Assembly: GCF_900964775.1 (NCBI RefSeq)
Contig: NC_041806.1
Location: 45,124,586-45,188,585 of the forward strand
Source: Scleropages formosus
Taxonomy: Eukaryota; Chordata; Actinopteri; Osteoglossiformes; Osteoglossidae
Reading direction: 5' to 3'
Length of the DNA stretch: 64,000 nt
Made by a program: the position numbers and the translations under genes. Below the pieces are notes generated by a model. It was not told where the DNA came from and ran no database searches. It saw only the letters and a list, made by a program, of their open reading frames with translations. Position 1 is the stretch's first letter. Every line of letters starts with the position of its first letter. Below are positions 11,384 to 23,600 of this stretch, one piece after another.

Positions 11384-11530
11384 GGCACAGTGGCATGGTG
11401 GGTTTGGCTGGGGCCTATTGTGCGGTGGGTCTAGGGGTCAAGCCCTGCTTGGGGTACCTTGAGATAGACTAGCATCCCATCCTGGGTGTATCCCCTCCAG
11501 CCCTGTGCCCTGTGCCCTGTGTCCTGGTTA
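11384..11530 (+). mobile_element. SINE family A, old truncated copy
   Basis: Recognisable by cacagtggcatggtgggt, a B-box relic, and the cccatcctgggtgta body motif; the TG tail is gone. Confidence 0.75.
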
Positions 11531-11539
11531 GCTTTCTTC

Positions 11540-12060
11540 ACCACTGCCTCAGTATGAGGTCCTTGGTGATATGAAAATGTAGGAAGCTGTTGACCTACTC
11601 TGCTGGCATCCTGTCAATGGTGTTGGGGATGTGCTCCCTGTCCTGTCCACTACAAATTCCTTGGTCTTATTGATGTTGAGTGAGAGGTTGCTTTCCTAGC
11701 ACTAGTGTGTCAAAGTATGCACCTCTTCTCTGTAGGCTGTTTCATTGTTGTTGGTGATCAGACCTACCATGGTTGTATCATCTGCAAATTTGATGATAAC
11801 AGTGGAGCTGTGTGTGGCCATGCAGTTGTAGGTGTAAAAGGAGTACAGGAGAGGGATGAGAACATAGCCCTGTGGGGCTCCAGAACTGAGCATCAAAGGG
11901 GAGGAGATGCTGCTGCCAATTCTGACCACTTGGCATCTGCCTGGCAGGAAGTCCAGGATCCAGCTGCAGAGGGCCCAGAGTTTCAAGTCAAGTTTGGAGG
12001 GCACAATGGTACTGAATGCTGGACTGTAGTCCACAAATATACAGTACATATGTGGTAGAT
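11540..12060 (-). pseudogene. LINE reverse-transcriptase fragment (L2/CR1/Rex1-like group)
   Basis: On the minus strand the translation has the hallmarks of a fish LINE reverse transcriptase: CIFVDYSPAFSTIVPSKL, GAPQGYVLIPLLYSFYT, HSSTVIIKFADDTTMVG and NNNETAYREEV. After it, in another frame, comes NLSLNINKTKEFVVD. It is a dead fragment without ends, lying between gja1 and the 267-aa connexin, just 3' of a decayed SINE. Confidence 0.8.
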
Positions 12061-12937
12061 AAATGATAGTGGATTAAGTCAGCAAGTCCCAGCAATCAAG
12101 TGTAACCTTCAGTTCTAGAGGAGTTGCCCAATGCCCTTTGACTGCCTCCCTGGTCATAAAGTGTAAATTATAATGCTAAAGGGTATAAGACCTGCTCACA
12201 ATGAAGGCTCAAGGTGATGAATTAATAATTCATAGGAATTTGATTGGTTTCCCACTTTCAGGCACAATACTTGTTGATCTACTCTTTTCGGGACTGACGG
12301 CCAATTCGTTATCAATTCGTTACAATGTCATTGGCTTGGAAAGATTCTTAAGTGTTTACAAGCACAGTTCCACATGCTTGGCCTTTGGTACGTCACATAG
12401 GCGCTTGGTTTTGGCCTGGAGGCATGGCAGCACACGACATTGTGAAAAGTGATGTCCTATCTTGCTGGGGGAGAGGGAGGGCCATTGAAGCTACCCCAGC
12501 AGCTTGTTCACCATGGACACTTCGCATGAAAGAGTCGGGTTTGAGTCTACCTGAAGGTACCCCTCAAGTACTGATCTATAATTGGCCACATGGTGCATCA
12601 TTCTTTCATCCATTGTCAGCAAAGCAGGGTTTTGGTGGTGTGGAGCCTGTCCTGGAAGAATGGGGCGGGGCGGGGAACAACCTGGATGGAACACCATAGC
12701 AGGCCAATACTGCATAATGAATGAATGAACGAACGAATGAATCAATGACTCAATCAATGAATCAATCAATCACTCAATCAGTCAATCAAATTTTCCTATA
12801 CAGCCGACTCTCATCAGTCATTCAGTCATCCTTCTGTTTTTGCCCAACAGAATAAGATGCAGAGAAGACTGAGAAGACATAGTTGTTATGTATCGCAGTC
12901 TTTACTGAGCTTCTCCTATAATCACAGCACAAACTTA

Positions 12938-12976
<39 letters not shown>
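12938..12976. repeat. (TA)n microsatellite
   Basis: About 19 TA units within AT-rich DNA; an (AATC)/(AATG)n stretch lies nearby at 12716-12790. Confidence 0.95.
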
Positions 12977-12980
<4 letters not shown>

Positions 12981-13155
12981 CATATACGTATATATAGTGT
13001 ATAATGTAACATAAAACCACAAACAGTAACTGAATTGTACACCACCACAGCAGTAATTTAATAATTACATACATCTTGAATTATGTTCTTTATTGATAAC
13101 CAATTAATTTTCTTTAAAAGTCTTTTTGGAATAGCACACATGCACAAACACGTAC

Positions 13156-13700
13156 AGGCAGTTCCCGGGTTATGAACGTCCGACTTACGTACAACAAACC
13201 AACCGCAGTAAAGCCTATTACATTAAAAATTTGAATTACATACAACGGTTCCTAACAACAAACAGGCGCTACTTTGCAACGGTCTACAGCGGTCTGTCAG
13301 CTCGTGGGCACGTGAGCCCGGGGAAAATTAATTCTTTTCAGTCGGACCACGTTGCTGTTAACGGTGTCTCATGTGTTATTGCATTTCGCTTAAATTATTT
13401 TGTTTTCTCGCTATTATAAATACTGTAGTAACATTTAGTATTATCTCTTTCTATGGGTCTCTCTGTTATACACACTGTAGTTCCATTTTATTATTATTAT
13501 TATTATGATGTTAAGATGTTTTAGTGTATCTGGAAGTGTTTCTTCAATGTTTTTTATGCACAGAAAGGTCACTATACACTATACTCGATACTACTAAGAC
13601 AAACACTTGACTAACTGACATTAGATACGAACCATACCCAACTGTCAGACTTGCAAACAAATTTGACTTAAAGACAAACTTAGAATGGGACTTGGGCGTA
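13156..13700 (+). repeat. Interspersed DNA-element-like repeat
   Basis: caggcagttcccgggttatg and gtccgacttacgtacaac at the left, and tgcaaacaaatttgacttaa at the right, look like the paired ends of an old non-autonomous DNA element; no coding capacity was seen. Confidence 0.45.
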
Positions 13701-13934
13701 ATCCATGGACTGCCTGTGTTAGAAAAAGCTTTTGAGTGGCTCTTTTCATATATTAAAATCTGACTGAGGCCTATGATATGCATCACTATTAAATATATCC
13801 TTTACAAGGGTATCAGCAATGACAACCAGCAGGCAATTTTGTGTCCTGGAGAGAGAAATCTTTGGGTATGGAAGAGCAGACACAGTCTTGTTTATTGACA
13901 AACTTTCCTGTGGATCAAGGACCACAGAGAAGCG

Positions 13935-14738
13935 CTAAGCGGTGCTGTCAGCGAAACTTTTCTCATCTCCGTATTCCGTGCACAGTTTGCTCGGCAGTGT
14001 GGCTTCTTCACTCCTCAAACTTTCTCCTGCCAAGTGCATTCGCGCAGCTTTTATCTCGCGCTTGTGTTTCCTCCTCCCGCAGCAGATCAGGTAAAAAATC
14101 TCTATGACGTTCAACACTAGAGACACGCAGGCCATCACGAGCATGAAGATGATGAAGATGGTCTTCTCCGTGGGACGGGACAGGAAGCACTCTACGTGGA
14201 ATGGACAAGGTGACCTGGAGCAAACAAACATTGGGTCCAGCACAAAGCCGTAGAGGTAGTACTGTCCCAGGATGAACGCTATCTCAAAGAAGATCTTGAA
14301 GAACACGTTCACCAAGTAGCTGCCCAGCAAGTTGCCCTTGATCTTAACTTTCCCTCTGCCATCGGTGTATTGGGGCGTCTTCACAATTCCCTTCTCGTTT
14401 TGCTCCTTCATTTGCTGCCACAGTTTCTTCTCCTGGTGAACGACTAGCATGACGTGGCCCAGGTACATAATGGTCGGCGTGGAGACGAAGATGATCTGAA
14501 GGATCCAGAAGCGGATGTGGGAGATGGGGAAGGCGCGGTCGTAGCACACGTTCTCGCAGCCGGGTTGCTTCGTGTTGCAGACGAAGCCCGACTGCTCGTC
14601 CCCCCACACCCTCTCCGCCCCGGCGCTAAGAACCAGGATCCTGAAGACGAACAGGACGGTGAGCCACACCTTCCCAATGACCGTGGAGTGGGACTGCACT
14701 TTGTCCAACAGGCGGCCCAAAAAGCTCCAGTCTCCCAT
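13935..14738 (-). CDS. Connexin 32.2/32.7-like gap junction protein (first small connexin), 267 aa
   Basis: This is a complete connexin: start [15 protein letters not shown], loop 1 cysteines C54, C61, C65, loop 2 cysteines C173, C178, C184 followed by [11 protein letters not shown], and four membrane segments at about 21-41, 76-98, 143-166 and 193-219. The cytoplasmic loop is short and the tail is only about 48 residues, unlike Cx43. It belongs to the teleost Cx32.2/Cx32.7 type described from fish ovary, by my memory of those proteins. A strong polypyrimidine tract and acceptor lie at about 14759, so 20 nt of 5'UTR share the coding exon. Its closest relative in the window is the 291-codon gene next door (same [14 protein letters not shown] loop end). 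A poly(A) signal (13891-13896) lies only about 40 bp after the stop. Confidence 0.93.
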   Translation of the reverse strand: MGDWSFLGRLLDKVQSHSTVIGKVWLTVLFVFRILVLSAGAERVWGDEQSGFVCNTKQPGCENVCYDRAFPISHIRFWILQIIFVSTPTIMYLGHVMLVVHQEKKLWQQMKEQNEKGIVKTPQYTDGRGKVKIKGNLLGSYLVNVFFKIFFEIAFILGQYYLYGFVLDPMFVCSRSPCPFHVECFLSRPTEKTIFIIFMLVMACVSLVLNVIEIFYLICCGRRKHKREIKAARMHLAGESLRSEEATLPSKLCTEYGDEKSFADSTA

Positions 14739-14827
14739 TACTTACTGAATATGTGGCGCTATTGTGAGACAGAAGAGAAGAAAGAAAAGTTCGGGTTAGT
14801 AACGGACAGCTTCAGCTTATAAAAATA

Positions 14828-15050
14828 CACACACACACACACACACACACATTTTCAGGACCGCTTGTCCCATAGGGGGTCACGGGGAACTGGAGCCTAC
14901 CCGGTAACACAGGGCGCAAGGCCGGAGGGGGAAGGGGACACACCCAGGACGGGACGCCAGTCCGTTGCAAGGCACCCCAAGCGGGACTCGAACCCCAAAC
15001 CCACTGGAGAGCAGGACCTGGTCCAACCCACTGCGCTACCGCACCCCCCC
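14828..15050 (-). mobile_element. SINE family A in the 5' intron of the 267-aa connexin
   Basis: Flanked by ttataaaaata (14817-14827 and 15051-15061), with (CA)n at its 3' end. It lies only about 70 bp inside the intron from the connexin's splice acceptor. Confidence 0.92.
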
Positions 15051-15074
15051 TTATAAAAATAGACAGTTATAAAT

Positions 15075-15291
15075 GCAATAAATATGGCAAGCTGGTGCAG
15101 TAGGTAGTGCTGGTGTCTCGCAGCTCCTGGTCTGTAGATTTGGGTGTTGCTTTGAAGCCAGCTCAGTCTGGGTGGAATTTGAATGTTTGTGTTCATGCTG
15201 TGTTTGTGTGGGTTTCCTCAAGGTGCTCTGGTTTCCTCCCACAGTTCAAAAACATGCATTTCACGTCAATTGGGGACTCTAAAGTGCCCTT

Positions 15292-15342
<51 letters not shown>

Positions 15343-15440
15343 TTGCCTAGTGATTGACATGTGCCCTATTTTTTTGGATAAGCTCCAAACTACCACAGCC
15401 CTGCATTTGATAAGTGCTTATTGATTTTGTATGGATGGAT
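15075..15440 (+). mobile_element. SINE family C with internal (TG)n
   Basis: Head ctggtgcagtaggtagtgct, body gggtttcctcaaggtgctct and gtttcctcccacagttcaaa, then a (GT)23 tract at about 15295-15341, and an end with tggatggat. Confidence 0.75.
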
Positions 15441-15635
15441 TATTAAAATTTGAGAAATGTTTAAACCTTTAATACTGAAAAGAACCACATATTATATTAT
15501 TATAGTACATTATAATACATTATAATATTTGTATGATATACATTTGTATAATATAAATTTGTATTATAACATAGTACATTATAGTAAATTATCATATTTG
15601 ATTGTTTTTTTTTTAGGATTAACCGCAGTAGGTTA

Positions 15636-15825
15636 GGAGGGCACGGTGGCGCAGTGGGTTCGACCAGGTCCTTGGGTTCAAGTCCTGCTTGGGGTGTCTT
15701 GTGATGGACTGGCGTCCCATCCTGGGTGTGTCCCCTCCCCCTCCAGCCCTACGCCCTGTGCTGCCGGGTTAGGCTCCGGCTTGCCGCGACCCCGCATAAG
15801 ACAAGTGGTTTCAGTCAATGTATAT
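15636..15825 (+). mobile_element. SINE family A
   Basis: Head ggcacggtggcgcagtgggt with A box, body with actggcgtcccatcctgggt, weak atgtatatgtg tail. Confidence 0.85.
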
Positions 15826-15829
15826 GTGT

Positions 15830-16800
15830 ATAGTATGTAAACAGTATTTTAACAGCCCCATTCTGGCAACCCTGGTTCTTCAAAGAATGACGCAGTGTGC
15901 ATTTATATTTTCTCACAGCCCATCACAAGTTCGACTGACTATTATTTTAGTTTAAGAGTACATCACTTTACCCCCATTTCAGCTGCAGTTAGACTACCAG
16001 GCAGCAGTATACAGTACATAAGTCAACAAATACTATACAGAATAAATTAAGGAATCATCCTACCTTTACCACTGACCAGTTTTTACAATTAAGGCTGTTA
16101 AAAAAACAGGGTTCAGTTTAAGGGCTTCACTGAAATTTGTCAGTTTGTCAGAAGTCTTTAACTCTGCATGGACCAGTGGAATATCAGTGGTGTATTAATA
16201 ACTAACTTCCATTTTGAGGCTTGCACTCTCTGAATATGTATAGTTTACACTGAAACTAAATATACCTTAAAACATGCACCTTAAATAGGTAACTAATTTT
16301 TAATTAAGGCTGAATTTTCATGAAGGTGCGAAAACAGGATTTTAGAAATACAGGACATTTGTATGTTATTGTTTTGGGCGAACTGCTACTCTAGAAGTGT
16401 AGCAGTAGTAACGGTAGTAGTAGTTGTACTAGTATCGTTAATCTCAGAAAGAAGTACTTTGCTGATTTTGGTTCTGCAATGTTTTATAACTGTTCCATAA
16501 ATTATGATGATTTCATTTTTCCTAAATTTAATACATTTCTAAAACGTAAAATACGACTTCTGTAAAAACGTTATTTCAAGAACATTAAATGAAGGGCCTT
16601 TTTAAACGGTAGTTTTATTAGTCTTCATAATGACAATCTTGCAATTAATTTGGATGAATGAATGAACAATTAACACGTATTAATAATATTAATACTGAAT
16701 GCAATACGAGCAATAGAAATATCAATGCAATATAAATTACTAATTGTTATGGTTTATGACTTAAACAGAAATAAGCTGTTTTTTTTTAAAAGAAATCAAA
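15830..16800. other. Intron of the 267-aa connexin, nothing recognised
   Basis: AT-rich, without SINE copies or coding signal; (TAG)n-like patch at 16400-16435. Confidence 0.5.
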
Positions 16801-16816
16801 GAGTAAAATGTCTTAC

Positions 16817-16960
16817 CAGGCCGAAGCAACACAAGTGTCAGAAAGGAAATCAAAGGTTCAAGTGCCAGCGATGAATTGTTACCACCAGTGTTTAATGTCG
16901 TGTTGCATAAGACGTGCAGGAGAAATGTCACGTTGCTCACGACAGGCACGCGGGATGAAG
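16817..16960 (-). promoter_or_regulatory. Candidate non-coding first exon of the 267-aa connexin
   Basis: A consensus donor (GCCTG then GTAAGA on the minus strand) ends at 16817, about 2.06 kb upstream of the strong acceptor at 14759. Nothing else in the interval explains the donor. The upstream boundary is a guess; no clear TATA box was seen. Confidence 0.3.
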
Positions 16961-17029
16961 TCTAAATGCGCAGAGAGTCCGACTCCATCAATGATTTACA
17001 GACCTCGACTATCTTGAATTTAATATTCT

Positions 17030-18230
17030 CACCCAACTCTTCACAATTTAGGAATATACTCTTGATCGTGTCAGTATTCGTTCTTGATTTCAGTTGAATA
17101 TTTGACACTTGCACGTTTAAATTACACTGCCCTGCCTTAATGATTTTGAATCTTTTTACAAAAAGTCATCATTTTATTCATATGCATTTTAAGGATCATT
17201 CTATGAACTTTAATAATGTTAAATTGTCATTACCACTTTGTGAATTTCCCTGCAGGGATTAATAAAGTATTGTCCTATCATGTCCTATCCATGTCTAATC
17301 TTCAGCAGAAGGCCATGGCAATCGACAGGAAACTCTGCTTAGATCATTAAATGCATTTCTCCGAGTGAAGAATTTTTGCTCGGCCGCAAATTCTTTAAAT
17401 ACCAAACATTTGTAATGTTTGTCTGGACTTATTCGGCTGTGAGGGTTTGGGTTTAATTTAATTACAGTCATAACAAATGCAGTTACTCTTGCTGGATTAC
17501 ACAGTGAAAACTTGAAATAGAATTTCACTCTCTTTTGGTGTTAATATTCTTGGTTTGTGTTGGTTAAACCCACAACTGGAAACAAAACCTTAGCGAAACA
17601 CTGCGAGAAAGTACCCTTCTTAAAGGTACAACGGCAGGACTCTGCCAGACCCGCATTTCCTCAATCCATGTGCCACCCACAGGTGTCAGAGTTACTTCTG
17701 AGTGTTTAATTTTTCTGGTAAGAGACGTGGAAGCCCCCCTGGAGATATACCCATGGGGGTGGCACCAAGGACAAACTCCAAGAGGAAGATAAATATTTTC
17801 TAAAAACCCCCAAAAAGGGACAAAGTTCCGCCCTGTGGGAATCTGCCTCGGGGAGGATCGCTGTGAAACTATACCAGGTGGCTCTGCTTTCGGGAGAAGA
17901 AAATAAACGTTTTCGGAAACCAAATGAAATGTTTGAGTAGATCTTCGCTTGCGCAAACGTGCCAGACAAATTTTGAGGAGTTTGTTTAACGTAAATGAGT
18001 CGACCGACTGCTTTTTTAAGGGCTCGGCTCGAAAGTGTGCGTAGAGGATCCAACCGTTCATAAGACTGTTTCTGTTTTATGCCATAATTTCTTTTATTAA
18101 CACCTGAAAAGTGCAACAGACTTGGAATTTCAGAAATCCCTTGAGGGAGGTCACGTCGTATTGCTTTACCAGTTCAAAATTTGAGATAGAATGACAAGAA
18201 CGAGATAATGTTTAGTGGTACACTAAGACT
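17030..18230. other. Intergenic DNA between two small connexins
   Basis: Two overlapping minus frames of 136 and 165 codons (17564-18116) match nothing I know and have no splice or start support. Otherwise unremarkable. Confidence 0.4.
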
Positions 18231-18704
18231 GCAATTTATTTATGACGTGTAAAAATGAGAATGTGACAGAGAAGCAACTCCTATTTAAATAAGATAATAT
18301 AGATATCAAACAGAAAAGAAAACCAACACTTTAATAGTCATTACAGAATACAAATTACTCTCAAAACTCAGACAGTCAATATTTTTAATTTAAACACAAT
18401 ATCCTTTCAAACCATGGACAAACCTGTACAAAAACTATGTAACTTTATATTACGAATCCATTTAAAAAGTGTATACATATATTTGCATAGGCACATTTTT
18501 CTGAACTTTGTGTTAACTGTCAAAACTGCTTATGCTGTAATAATATGGAAAATATTCAATTATTTTGTACATTAGTCTGGAAAATTTATTCTGCTGTGAA
18601 ATTTTTGTCAAAATATTTTATCCCAGTCGAATTTTCCATTTAAGTTGCATATAGGCATATCATGTTAAATCTGAATTTGAATCGCATTGATAAATATTAC
18701 ACAT

Positions 18705-19580
18705 CTAGTGTTTATTCAGTAACAGTTTTGTATCACTAGCACCTTGCAGGCTCTGAGGTGGGCTCTGACCACTCTCCAGTTCCAGATTTAGTTTGTTCTG
18801 GAGGGCACCCTCTTCCTTATCCATGCGCGATTGCCATTCGGGCATCGTGAACTTGTTGGGGTACTTGGCCGAAGTGATTTGGCGTGTCCCTTTCCGACCT
18901 CTGGATCTGCACTTCAGTCGTGTGCAGAGCATGTAGATGGTCTCAACCACGTTTAAGGCCAGAGACACGCAGGACACCACGAGCATGAAGATGATGAAGA
19001 TGGTCTTCTCGGTCGGCCGGGACATGTAGCATTCGACCGTGAACGGGCAAGGTTTCCGAGAGCACGGAAACATGGGCACCATCACGAACCCGTACAGGTA
19101 GTACTGGCCCACGATGAATCCCGTCTCAAAGACAATTTTGACAAAGAGCTGCGTCAAGTAGCTGCCCAACAAGTTGCCCTTGATCTTCACTTTCCCCTTG
19201 ATGTCAGTGTATTTGGGCCTCTTGATGATCCCCTTCTCCTCCTGGTCCTTCAGATGGTCCCACAGCTTTTTCTCCTGGTGAACGACGAGCATGACGTGGC
19301 CCAGGTATATCAGGGTCGGCGTGGCGATGAAGATGATCTGCATCACCCAGAAACGGATGTGGGAGATGGGGAAGACGTAGTCGTAGCACACGTTCTGACA
19401 ACCGGGCTGCTGCGTGTTGCAGACGAAGCCCGACTGCTCGTCCCCCCACACGTTCTCAGCCCCAGCACCCAAGACCAGGATCCTGAAGATGAGCAGAACA
19501 CTCATCCATATCTTTCCCAGGACCGTGGAGTGGGACTGCACCTTGTCCAGGAGCCTGGAGAGAAATGACCAGTCTCCCAT
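18705..19580 (-). CDS. Connexin 32.2/32.7-like gap junction protein (second small connexin), 291 aa
   Basis: It begins [15 protein letters not shown]; a more upstream in-frame ATG would add Met-Arg-Arg, but MGDW is the invariant connexin start and the upstream codons overlap the acceptor region (AG at about 19590). Loop 1 cysteines are C54, C61, C65; loop 2 cysteines C173, C178, C184 followed by [11 protein letters not shown]. The tail of about 75 residues is basic at first (CRSRGRKG) and ends in KLLLNKH. It shares the unusual [10 protein letters not shown] and [14 protein letters not shown] segments with the 267-aa gene, so the two look like a tandem duplicate pair. AATAAA on the gene strand at 18235-18240 may end the transcript. 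Confidence 0.93.
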   Translation of the reverse strand: MGDWSFLSRLLDKVQSHSTVLGKIWMSVLLIFRILVLGAGAENVWGDEQSGFVCNTQQPGCQNVCYDYVFPISHIRFWVMQIIFIATPTLIYLGHVMLVVHQEKKLWDHLKDQEEKGIIKRPKYTDIKGKVKIKGNLLGSYLTQLFVKIVFETGFIVGQYYLYGFVMVPMFPCSRKPCPFTVECYMSRPTEKTIFIIFMLVVSCVSLALNVVETIYMLCTRLKCRSRGRKGTRQITSAKYPNKFTMPEWQSRMDKEEGALQNKLNLELESGQSPPQSLQGASDTKLLLNKH

Positions 19581-20081
19581 TCTTCTCACCTAGTGGATAC
19601 TAACAAAGACACGCAAGAAATGTACAAAATTACTGTCGTGGTCTTTTGATTTATACAGCTTTGTTCCTTGGAGTTCAACCTTGTTTCAAATCTATATTGT
19701 AAGATTAGGTATTAGAAATTCACCTGGGTGTGTTCTGGCTCTTTGTCAGATGGTGCTGGTGTCACCCGAAGGCTACATTTAAATTTTTAAGCAAGCGCAC
19801 ATGTTTTTGGTTAAAAAAGTATAGTTGATTGTCTAACAAAACATTGAAGATAATAGTGTTTTCAAATTATTAAACATGTCTCAGATGTATTTATTCATAT
19901 ATATTGTGATTGATTAACAGTCAGGTAAAACACTTATACTGGTATTTTTGAAATGTGAAAAAATGGAAAAAATCTGATTAAAATATTCGCAGGTATTGAC
20001 ATACGGAAAAATATATCTTTTGATTTGTTTCGCAAAAGTACGAAGGAGAAAAAAAAAAAAAACTGAAAAATGAACTCTTAC

Positions 20082-20150
20082 CGTTTGAAGCAAAACTCCT
20101 TTCCTCTGGTTTGGCCTCGGTCTCTAGAGCTCAGTGTCGTTATCGTAGAC
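20082..20150 (-). promoter_or_regulatory. Candidate non-coding first exon of the 291-aa connexin
   Basis: A donor AAACG followed by GTAAGAG on the minus strand ends at 20082. Paired with the acceptor at 19590 it gives an intron of about 490 bp, a typical small teleost intron. The exon's 5' limit is not visible. Confidence 0.35.
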
Positions 20151-20647
20151 TGGAACTTGACTTTTTTGGTTGCGGAAAGTTGTGCAATGTGACGCTCTTA
20201 CTGGTCAACTGTCACGTTCCTGTAAACTCAGCAAATAAAATCCAAGGGATTCAAAATCCAGCTCCTGCCAGAGCAATACAGCCGCATGGCATATTAATGA
20301 TTGCCTTGTTCTTATGATAACAAGGAGCATATTCTGTGTGACTCGGCATTCTAACTGCACACATACTTTTGCACTGTTAATGCATTTGTGTATAATACAC
20401 AGAACGTCACACGCAATATTTGATCAAAAGTCCCATGACTTTAAAAAGTGCACATTCAAAAATACTTGCGTTAAAGACGAAAAAAAAAAAAAATCTGATC
20501 AACAAACTAAATGTCAAGGTGCTTTTATAGGAATTAAGCTTTTTTAATATTCCAAACCACAAGCAATGTCAGTGGCTTAAATATATACTTTTAACTGGTG
20601 GAAAAAAATTTTTTTCTTTAAATTAAATGTTCAGTTTGTTACATTAT

Positions 20648-20659
20648 CGTTAAAAATAT
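20648..20659. repeat. Target-site duplication, left copy (Rex3 insertion)
   Basis: cgttaaaaatat, identical to 24026-24037. Confidence 0.9.
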
Positions 20660-23600
20660 CCATCCATCCATCCATCCATCTTCCTCCGCTTTTATCCGGG
20701 GCCGGGTCGCGGGGGCAGCAGTCCGAGCAGAGTACTCCAGACTTCCCTCTCCCCGCACACCTCCTCCAGTTCCTCTGGGGGAACCCCAAGGCGTTCCCAG
20801 GCCAGCCGGGAGACATAGTCTCTCCAACGTGTCCTGGGTCTGCCCCGAGGCCTCCTCCCAGTGGGACAAGCCCGGAGCACCTCCCCAGGGAGGCGTCCAG
20901 GAGGCATCCGGAACAGATGCCCGAGCCACCTCAACTGGCTCCTCTCGATGCGGAGGAGCAGCGGCTCTACTCCGAGCTCCTCCCGGGTGACTGAGCTCCT
21001 CACCCTATCCCTAAGGGTGCGCCCAGCCACTCTGCGGAGGAAACTCATTTCTGCCGCTTGTATCCGCGATCTCATTCTTTCGGTCATGATCCAGAGTTCA
21101 TGACCATAGGTGAGGGTAGGAACGTAGATCGACCGGTAAATAGAGAGCTTCGCCTTACGACTCAGCTCCCTCTTCACCACAACAGACCGGTACAATGACC
21201 GCATTACTGCAGACGCCGCACCGATCCGTCTGTCGACCTGCCGCTCCATTTTTCCCTCACTCGTGAACAAGACCCCAAGATACTTAAACTCCTCCACTTG
21301 AGGGAGCAACTCCCCCCTAACCCGGAGGGAGCAATCCACCTTTTTCCGACTGAGAACCATGGCCTCGGATTTGGAGGTGCTGATTCTCATCCCCGCCGCT
21401 TCGCACTCGGCTGCAAACCTCCCCAGTGCACGCTGCAAGTCTTGACTTGATGAAGCCAACAGGACCACATCGTCCGCAAAAAGCAGAGACGAGATCTCGC
21501 GGCCACCAAAACAGACACCCTCCGTTCCCTGACTGCGCCTAGAAATTCTGTCCATAAAGATAATGAACAGAATCGGTGACAAAGGGCAGCCGTGGCGGAG
21601 TCCAACATGCACCGGGAACAGGTCTGACTTACTGCCGGCAATGCGAACCAAGCTCCTACTCCGGTCATACAAGGAACGAACAGCCCGTAGCAACGAGCCC
21701 CGAACCCCATAATTCCGAAGTACCCCCCACAGGATGCCACGAGGGACACGGTCGAATGCCTTCTCCAGGTCCACAAAACACATATGGACTGGTTGGGCAA
21801 ACTCCCACGAACCCTCCAGCACCCTAGTGAGGGTATAGAGCTGGTCCAGTGTTCCACGGCCAGGGCGAAAACCGCATTGCTCCTCCTGAATCCGAGGTTC
21901 GACTATCGGTCGGATTCTCCTTTCCAGTACCCTGGCATAGACTTTCCCAGGGAGGCTAAGGAGTGTGATCCCCCTGTAGTTGGAACACAATCTCCGGTCC
22001 CCCTTCTTAAAAAGAGGGACCACCACCCCGGTCTGCCAGTCCAGAGGCACCGTTCCCAAACTCCACGCGATGCTGCAGAGGCGTGTCAGCCAAGACAGCC
22101 CCACAACATCCAGAGACTTGAGAAACTCGGGGCGAATCTCATCCATCCCCGGAGCCTTGCCACCGAGGAGTTTTTTGACTACCTCAGCAACTTCAGCCAG
22201 GGTAATGGACGAGTCCCCCTCCGAGTCCCCAGCCTCAGCTTCCTCTACGGAAGGCGTGTCGGAGGGATTGAGGAGATCCTCAAAGTACTCCTTCCACCGC
22301 CCGAGAACATCCTCAGCTGAGGTCAGCAGCGCACCACTTCCACTGTAAACAGTGTTCGTGGAACACCGCTTCCCCCCTCTGAGTCGCCGGACGGTTTGCC
22401 AGAATCTCTTTGAGGCCGACCGAAAGTCTTCCTCCATGGCCTCACCGAACTCCTCCCAAGCCCGAGTTTTTGCCGCGGCGACTGCCAGAGCCGCGCTCCG
22501 TTTGGCCCGTCGGTACCTGTCAGCTGCTTCAGGAGTCCCATGAGCCAGCCAGGCCCGATAGAACTCCTTCTTCAGCTTGACGGCATCCCTTACTTCCGGT
22601 GTCCACCACCGTGTTCGGGGATTGCCGCCGCGACAGGCACCGGAGACCTTATGGCCGCAGCTCCGAACCGCCGCACCGACAATGGAGGAGCGGAACATAG
22701 TCCATTCGGACTCAATGTCCCCCACCTCCCTCGGGACCTGGTTGAAGCTCTGTCGGAGGTGGGAGTTGAAGACCTCTCTGACAGGGGCCTCCGCCAAACG
22801 TTCCCAACAGACCCTCACTATGCGTTTGGGCCTGCCAGGTCTGTCCAGCTTTTTCCCCCGCCATCGAATCCAACTCACCACCAGGTGGTGATCAGTTGAC
22901 AGCTCAGCCCCTCTCTTCACCTGAGTGTCCAAGACATATGGCCGAAGGTCAGAAGAAACGACTACAAAGTCGATCATCGACCTCCGACCTAGGGTGTCCT
23001 GGTGCCAAGTGCACTGGTGGACACCCTTATGCATGAACATGGTGTTCGTTATGGATAAACCGCGACTAGCACAGAAATCCAATAACAACTCACCGCTCGG
23101 GTTCAGATCAGGGAGGCCGCTCCTCCCAATCACGCCCCTCCAGGTATCACTGTCGCTGCCCACGTGGGCGTTAAAGTCCCCCAGTAGAACGACAGAGTCC
23201 CCAGTGGGAGCGCTTTCCAGCACGCCCCCCAGGGACTCTAAAAAGGCCGGGTACTCTACACTGCCGCTAGGCGCATAAGCACAAACGACAGTGAAAGACC
23301 GTTCCCTGACCCGAAGGCGTAGGGAGATGACCCTCTCATTCACCGGGGTAGACTCCAACACATGGCGGCTGAACTGGGGGGCTATTAATAAGCCCACACC
23401 AGCCCGCCGCCTCTCACCTTGGGCAACGCCAGAATAGTGGAGAGTCCACCCTCGATCGAGTAGAGTGGTTCCAGAACCCAAGCTGTGGGTGGAAGTGAGC
23501 CCGACTATATCTAGACGGTATCTCTCAACTTCCCGCACCAGCTCAGGCTCCTTCCCCGCCAGTGAGGTGACATTCCAAGTCCCAAAAACCAGAGTTGGCG

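Noticed and set aside
11702-12058. Plus-strand 117-codon frame
   Set aside because: Antisense to the LINE reverse-transcriptase fragment.
19581-19589. Met-Arg-Arg upstream start for the 291-aa connexin
   Set aside because: Connexins start at MGDW; the extra codons directly follow the splice acceptor and have no homologue.
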